From assembly GCA_028671895.1 (NCBI GenBank), contig CM053796.1, positions 28,022,860 to 28,086,859 of the forward strand: a DNA stretch of 64,000 bases, read 5' to 3'. Positions 60,736 through 64,000 of the stretch are shown here, in pieces. Position 1 is the stretch's first letter, and the number at the start of each line of letters is the position of its first letter. A model generated the notes under the pieces. The model ran no database searches. It was not told the origin of the DNA and saw only the letters and a program-made list of their open reading frames with translations. Source of the DNA: Oenanthe sinensis (Eukaryota > Streptophyta > Magnoliopsida > Apiales > Apiaceae). Position numbers and translations under genes: made by a program.

Positions 60736-61180
60736 AGAATTCAACTACGAGTTCTTATATTTAGTAGGAACTAAGTAGAAATAAGGCTCAATGAAACCAT
60801 TAGGATGTAAGAGCCTTTCGCTCTAGACATGATTTCCGTTTTATAAGGGTTGTGCCCATTTTAGCCTCGAAGGCATTATTAATAAAGTTTTTAGCCTTAT
60901 GGCATTTCCAAAAGCATGTGTGTTTAGCCTAGATTGCCAATCAACTTTGTTAGTTCCTTTATGACAAAGGAATAAGACGCCTGTTTGACACTTCTATTAA
61001 TATATCATTTGTTCTTCTATGCTCGATAAAGTGTATTTTATCAAATATGCTAAAGAACGAAAAAGAAAAGAACAAACGACAAAGGACTTTTTATAGATAA
61101 AGAGTTTTGGGAGTACATAATTTAAATGAAAAAGGAAAATACAAAGAATACGAAAAAATGATACAAAGAGGAAAATGAAA

Positions 61181-61713
61181 CTAAGGGAGATCTTCGATGT
61201 CCCCAACCTCATCTTTCTCATCTTCATCAATATTCTCTTCTTCCTTTACTTCCTTTTGGGCATTGTCTTCAGCCTCGGGAGTAGAGTCAAAAACCTGATC
61301 ATACTCATCCTAGGCCTCGCCGTCCGACAAGTTTCCCAAACATTTCCCTTAAGCAGTAGAAGTCAAGGCCAATGGTTGACCCATAGGACAAGGGAAATCA
61401 GCCGGATCAAACAAGCCCGGATACTTAGCCAATATGGCATTGAGACATTTGTCCCAAGCTTGAGCACCGGCAGTCGCAAAAACCAGGTCATCATGCTTAT
61501 CGATGAAAGCATAGAAATCTTCCAACCCCATGTACTCGTCAATCACGGCCTTTTTCCCGGTCCTTAGCTTTTGCAGCTCAGCATGGGCCGCCATCAGCTA
61601 TTGCTCTTTCTCGAGCAGCTTCTTCTAAAAGACGGCACATTTACCTCGGATTTGGCCTTGCCCTTCCTTTGGGCCTTTTTCGAGAAATGTCAAGTCTTGG
61701 CCTGATGGGCCAT
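61181..61713 (-). pseudogene. Antisense ORF in the 3' region of the Tat element
   Basis: On the strand opposite gag-pol, an open frame of 81 codons (61349-61594) reads MAAHAELQKLRTGKKAVIDE, AFIDKHDDLVFATAGAQAWD and ILAKYPGLFDPADFPCPMG. In frame beyond two stops it continues to an acidic tail (KEEENIDEDEKDEVGDIEDL) and a stop at 61181. Upstream, an ATG at 61711-61713 starts MAHQAKT and a coiled-coil-like stretch (KKLLEKEQ). An antisense gene between pol and the 3' LTR is known for Tat elements; its function is unknown. Here it is broken by at least four stops or shifts. Confidence 0.6.
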
Positions 61714-61750
61714 GGTCTAGAAATAAGTGTTAACCTGTTTAAAAAGCATG

Positions 61751-62390
61751 ACCAGGAATCCTCTATTACTAGAGTCTGGATTCTCACCACAAACGACTAG
61801 GATCCTGGTCGAACAAATGACCAGGAATCATCTATGACTAGAGTCTGGATTCTCACCACAAATGACTAGGATCCTGATCGAACAAACGACCAGGAATCAT
61901 CTACGACTAGAGTATGGATTATCACCACAAACGACTAGGATCCTGGTCGAACAAACGACCAGGAATTCTCTATGACTAGAGTCTGGATTCTCAGCACAAA
62001 CGACTAGGATCGTGGTCGAACAAATGACCAGGAATCCTCTACGACTAGAGTCTGGATTCTCACCACAAACGACTAGGATCCTGGTCGAACAAACGACCAG
62101 GAATCCTCAACGGCTAAAAGTCAATTAATGGCCCAAATTCGACTAAGAGTCCACATCGACTAGGAGTCTCATTCAACCAGAAGCCAAATGATGGTCCAAA
62201 AACGACTACGATCTTGGTCAAAAATCGACCAGGAAACTTGTTCGACCATGACTCCAAGGAAGCCCATAATCGACTAGGATCCTGGTCGAAAATCGACCAG
62301 GAACCCTGCTCGACCAGGGTTCCCAAAGAAGCCTAGAAACAACCAGGATTCTGGTCGAATTCGACTAGGATTCCTGCTCGAAAATAACTT
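61751..62390. repeat. 69-bp tandem array, 5 exact-period units plus a worn tail
   Basis: ACCAGG recurs at 61751, 61820, 61889, 61958, 62027 and 62096, exactly 69 bases apart. Each unit has GACTAGAGTCTGGATTCTCA and the near-palindrome ACTAGGATCCTGGTCGAACA. Beyond 62096 the regular period is lost, but GACCAGGATCCTGGTC-like motifs go on to about 62390. Confidence 0.92.
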
Positions 62391-62449
62391 AGAAAAATGC
62401 TAAAAACCATTAAAAATGATTTAAATAACAAATAAATAAAGGAAAATTC

Positions 62450-62990
62450 TATATAAATAAAGGAAAATTCTTAGAAAAATACTTGTGGGTACAAATAAAT
62501 TATGGAAAATTCTCTATAAATAGAGGAAAATTCCTAGAAAAATACATATGGGTACAAATAAATTATGGAAAAGTCTCTATAAATAGAGAAAAAATCCTTG
62601 AAAAATATCTGTGGGTACAAATAAATTATGGAAAATTCTCTATAAATAGAGGAAAATTCCTAGAAAAATACATGTGGGTACAAATAAATTATGGAAAATT
62701 CTCTATAAATAGAGGAAAATTCCTAGAAAAATACTTATGGGTATAAATAAATTATGGAAAATTCTCTATAAATAGAGAAAAATTCCTAGAAAAATACCTG
62801 TGGGTATAAATAAATTATAAAAAAATCTCTATAAATCGAGGAAAATTCCTATAAAAACACTTGTGGGTACAAATAAATTATGGAAAATTCCCTATAAATA
62901 TAGGAAAATTCGTAGAAAAATACATGTTGGTACAAATAAATTAAGAGAAATTTCCCTACAAATAAAGGAAAAATCCATAAAAACCCACGA
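62450..62990. repeat. 63-bp tandem array, 8 units, each with a TATA-like motif
   Basis: GGGTACAAATAAATTATGG-like anchors lie at 62487, 62550, 62613, 62676, 62739, 62802, 62865 and 62928, exactly 63 bases apart. Each unit also has CTCTATAAATAGAGGAAAAT, that is TATAAATA. As 63 is a multiple of three, a frame stays open over four units (62483-62746) and gives a 21-residue repeat starting WVQINYGKFSINRG; this is probably not a real protein. Confidence 0.93.
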
Positions 62991-63094
62991 GGACAAGATA
63001 GATCTTGGCAATACATGGAAAACTACAAAGACTGACTTCAAGGACAAAGTCTATGCACCTTAACTTCTACAAAGTGTTGCACACTTTACAGAAG

Positions 63095-63106
63095 TTGGGG
63101 GGCAAA
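63095..63106 (+). other. Polypurine tract of the Tat element
   Basis: TTGGGGGGCAAA directly precedes the 3' LTR. Confidence 0.85.
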
Positions 63107-63575
63107 TGCTATGGGCTAAAAATAAGCTCTATAGACACAATTAATGTAGCATTAATTAGACCTGGTTTGGTCCAAAAGGGAGGCCCAATTAATGAGGTTT
63201 AAAACCCTAATTATTAAATAATTTCATAATTAATTAATTAGCTAAAGATACAACTAATTAATTATGTCAATCTACAAGGAAACATATTTCTACATGAAAA
63301 CTACTTTTATCGCAAGAAAGATCCAGAATCCTTCTAGAAAGTGCTTTATCCATCAAGGTTTCTAAACCTACTCTAATTCTTAGATCTCTACGTCTATATA
63401 AAGGGTCTAACCCCTCATTCTTAGAACTATGTCTGACTTGATTCTCATACGAACCGGAATACATAGGCATCTTATTAGGGCAGATTTAAGCTATGAAACA
63501 CAAGTGCAGCCATTAAAACTCGATAAGCTCCGACATACATCACAATTAATACACCCTAGTTTTTAATCCACAACA
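63107..63575 (+). mobile_element. 3' LTR of the Tat element
   Basis: It starts TGCTATGGGC and ends AATCCACAACA. The TATA box TATATAAA lies at 63395-63402. CTAAA follows as the target duplication. Confidence 0.9.
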
Positions 63576-63580
63576 CTAAA

Positions 63581-64000
63581 CATGACAATTAAGTTAATAT
63601 AAATATACATCATTATAAAAATCATCTTTAAAAATAAATATTTTACAGAAAAATTAACAAATTAAATAGGAGAAAATTTACTAAATCTCTAACAAATAAA
63701 CGAGTGTTTTCATGTTTAAATAATAATAAATTTTTCTAAATTGATTGACTTAAAATGATTATAAAATTAATATTGAAAGAGTATTTAATATTAAGGATTT
63801 AGGGTTTTATAATTTAATTTTTCAAAAATTTATTTTTTTACAAATTATTATAATGTATTAATTTTAAATACTTCAACCTAATTATCTGGGAATTAAAAAT
63901 TTTGAATCCACTTTTATGAAGAAAACTATTTAAGTAGAGTAGTTTATTTTAGAGATATGAGAGACTATGTGCATACTGCTTGAAGTTTATTATTCTACAA
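63581..64000. other. AT-rich right flank, no gene seen
   Basis: This is the host DNA to the right of the Tat insertion. No ORF or repeat could be supported. Confidence 0.5.

Larger units (their letters stand above)
55082..63575 (+). mobile_element. Tat-lineage gypsy element, complete but dead (8494 bp)
   Basis: Two LTRs of 470 and 469 bp, TG...CA, enclose gag, protease, reverse transcriptase with RNase H, a second RNase H, integrase, an antisense ORF and two tandem arrays before a GGGGGGCAAA polypurine tract. The second RNase H and the 3' arrays mark the Tat lineage. The flanks TTAAA (55077-55081) and CTAAA (63576-63580) fit a 5-bp target duplication with one change. By hand I count about 43 differences between the LTRs (about 91% identity), so the insertion is old. 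Many stops fit CAG, CAA or TGG codons changed by C-to-T on either strand. Confidence 0.9.

Noticed and set aside
62483..62746. An 87-codon ORF with a 21-residue repeat
   Set aside because: It exists because the 63-bp repeat is a multiple of three; there is no start context or conservation to support a protein.

Overview
This is nuclear DNA of a flowering plant, most likely a eudicot. It is strongly AT-rich and spliced, and it is packed with plant-specific LTR retrotransposons: Sirevirus-type copia elements with an extra ORF after pol, an Athila-like gypsy element, a Tat-type gypsy element with two RNase H domains, and a TRIM. It also holds a nuclear insert of chloroplast rpl2. The species cannot be told from the sequence. 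I saw no rRNA, tRNA or CRISPR.

Layout. 1-5940: old, decayed DNA with minus-strand coding-like scraps I cannot name and a fold-back cluster near 2.2 kb. 5940-9440: parts of minus-strand Sirevirus LTRs, including a homogeneous 120-bp tandem array, a primer binding site and an LTR (family E). 9440-13377: 3' part of an Athila-like element with an intact 354-codon accessory ORF, polypurine tract and LTR. 13378-21201: 3' part of a plus-strand Sirevirus (element A): end of RNase H, a spacer with a 49-bp array, a huge accessory ORF with two stops, and the 3' LTR. 21202-22168: minus-strand remnant of a plant mobile domain (MAIN-like) gene. 22169-24826: LTR and gag of another copia element (C), cut off.

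24827-42486: a nearly full-length but dead Sirevirus (D). Its protease region is split by a solo LTR of family A, which is itself split by a second solo LTR; both have perfect 5-bp target duplications. Its accessory ORF is split by a complete 680-bp TRIM, also with a perfect duplication. The 5' LTR of D lacks about 77 bp that the 3' LTR has, so the C/D border is a deletion breakpoint rather than a clean insertion.

42487-55081: gene-bearing or intergenic DNA. It has a FAR1-like tail and an unknown broken ORF (44.3-45.5 kb), the only gene that looks intact in the window (a three-finger CCCH zinc-finger protein, minus strand, two exons, 308 aa), a diverged array of about 230-bp repeats upstream of it, and a chloroplast rpl2 insert. 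55082-63575: a Tat-type gypsy element with both 470-bp LTRs and near-matching target duplications. Its gag-pol is full of stops, and its 3' region holds an antisense ORF and two regular tandem arrays (69 bp and 63 bp). 63581-64000: AT-rich flank.

Functionally, only the CCCH gene is a likely working host gene; it should act in RNA binding or regulation. The rest records rounds of insertion, LTR-LTR recombination to solo LTRs, and decay in which many stops fit C-to-T change at methylated cytosines.
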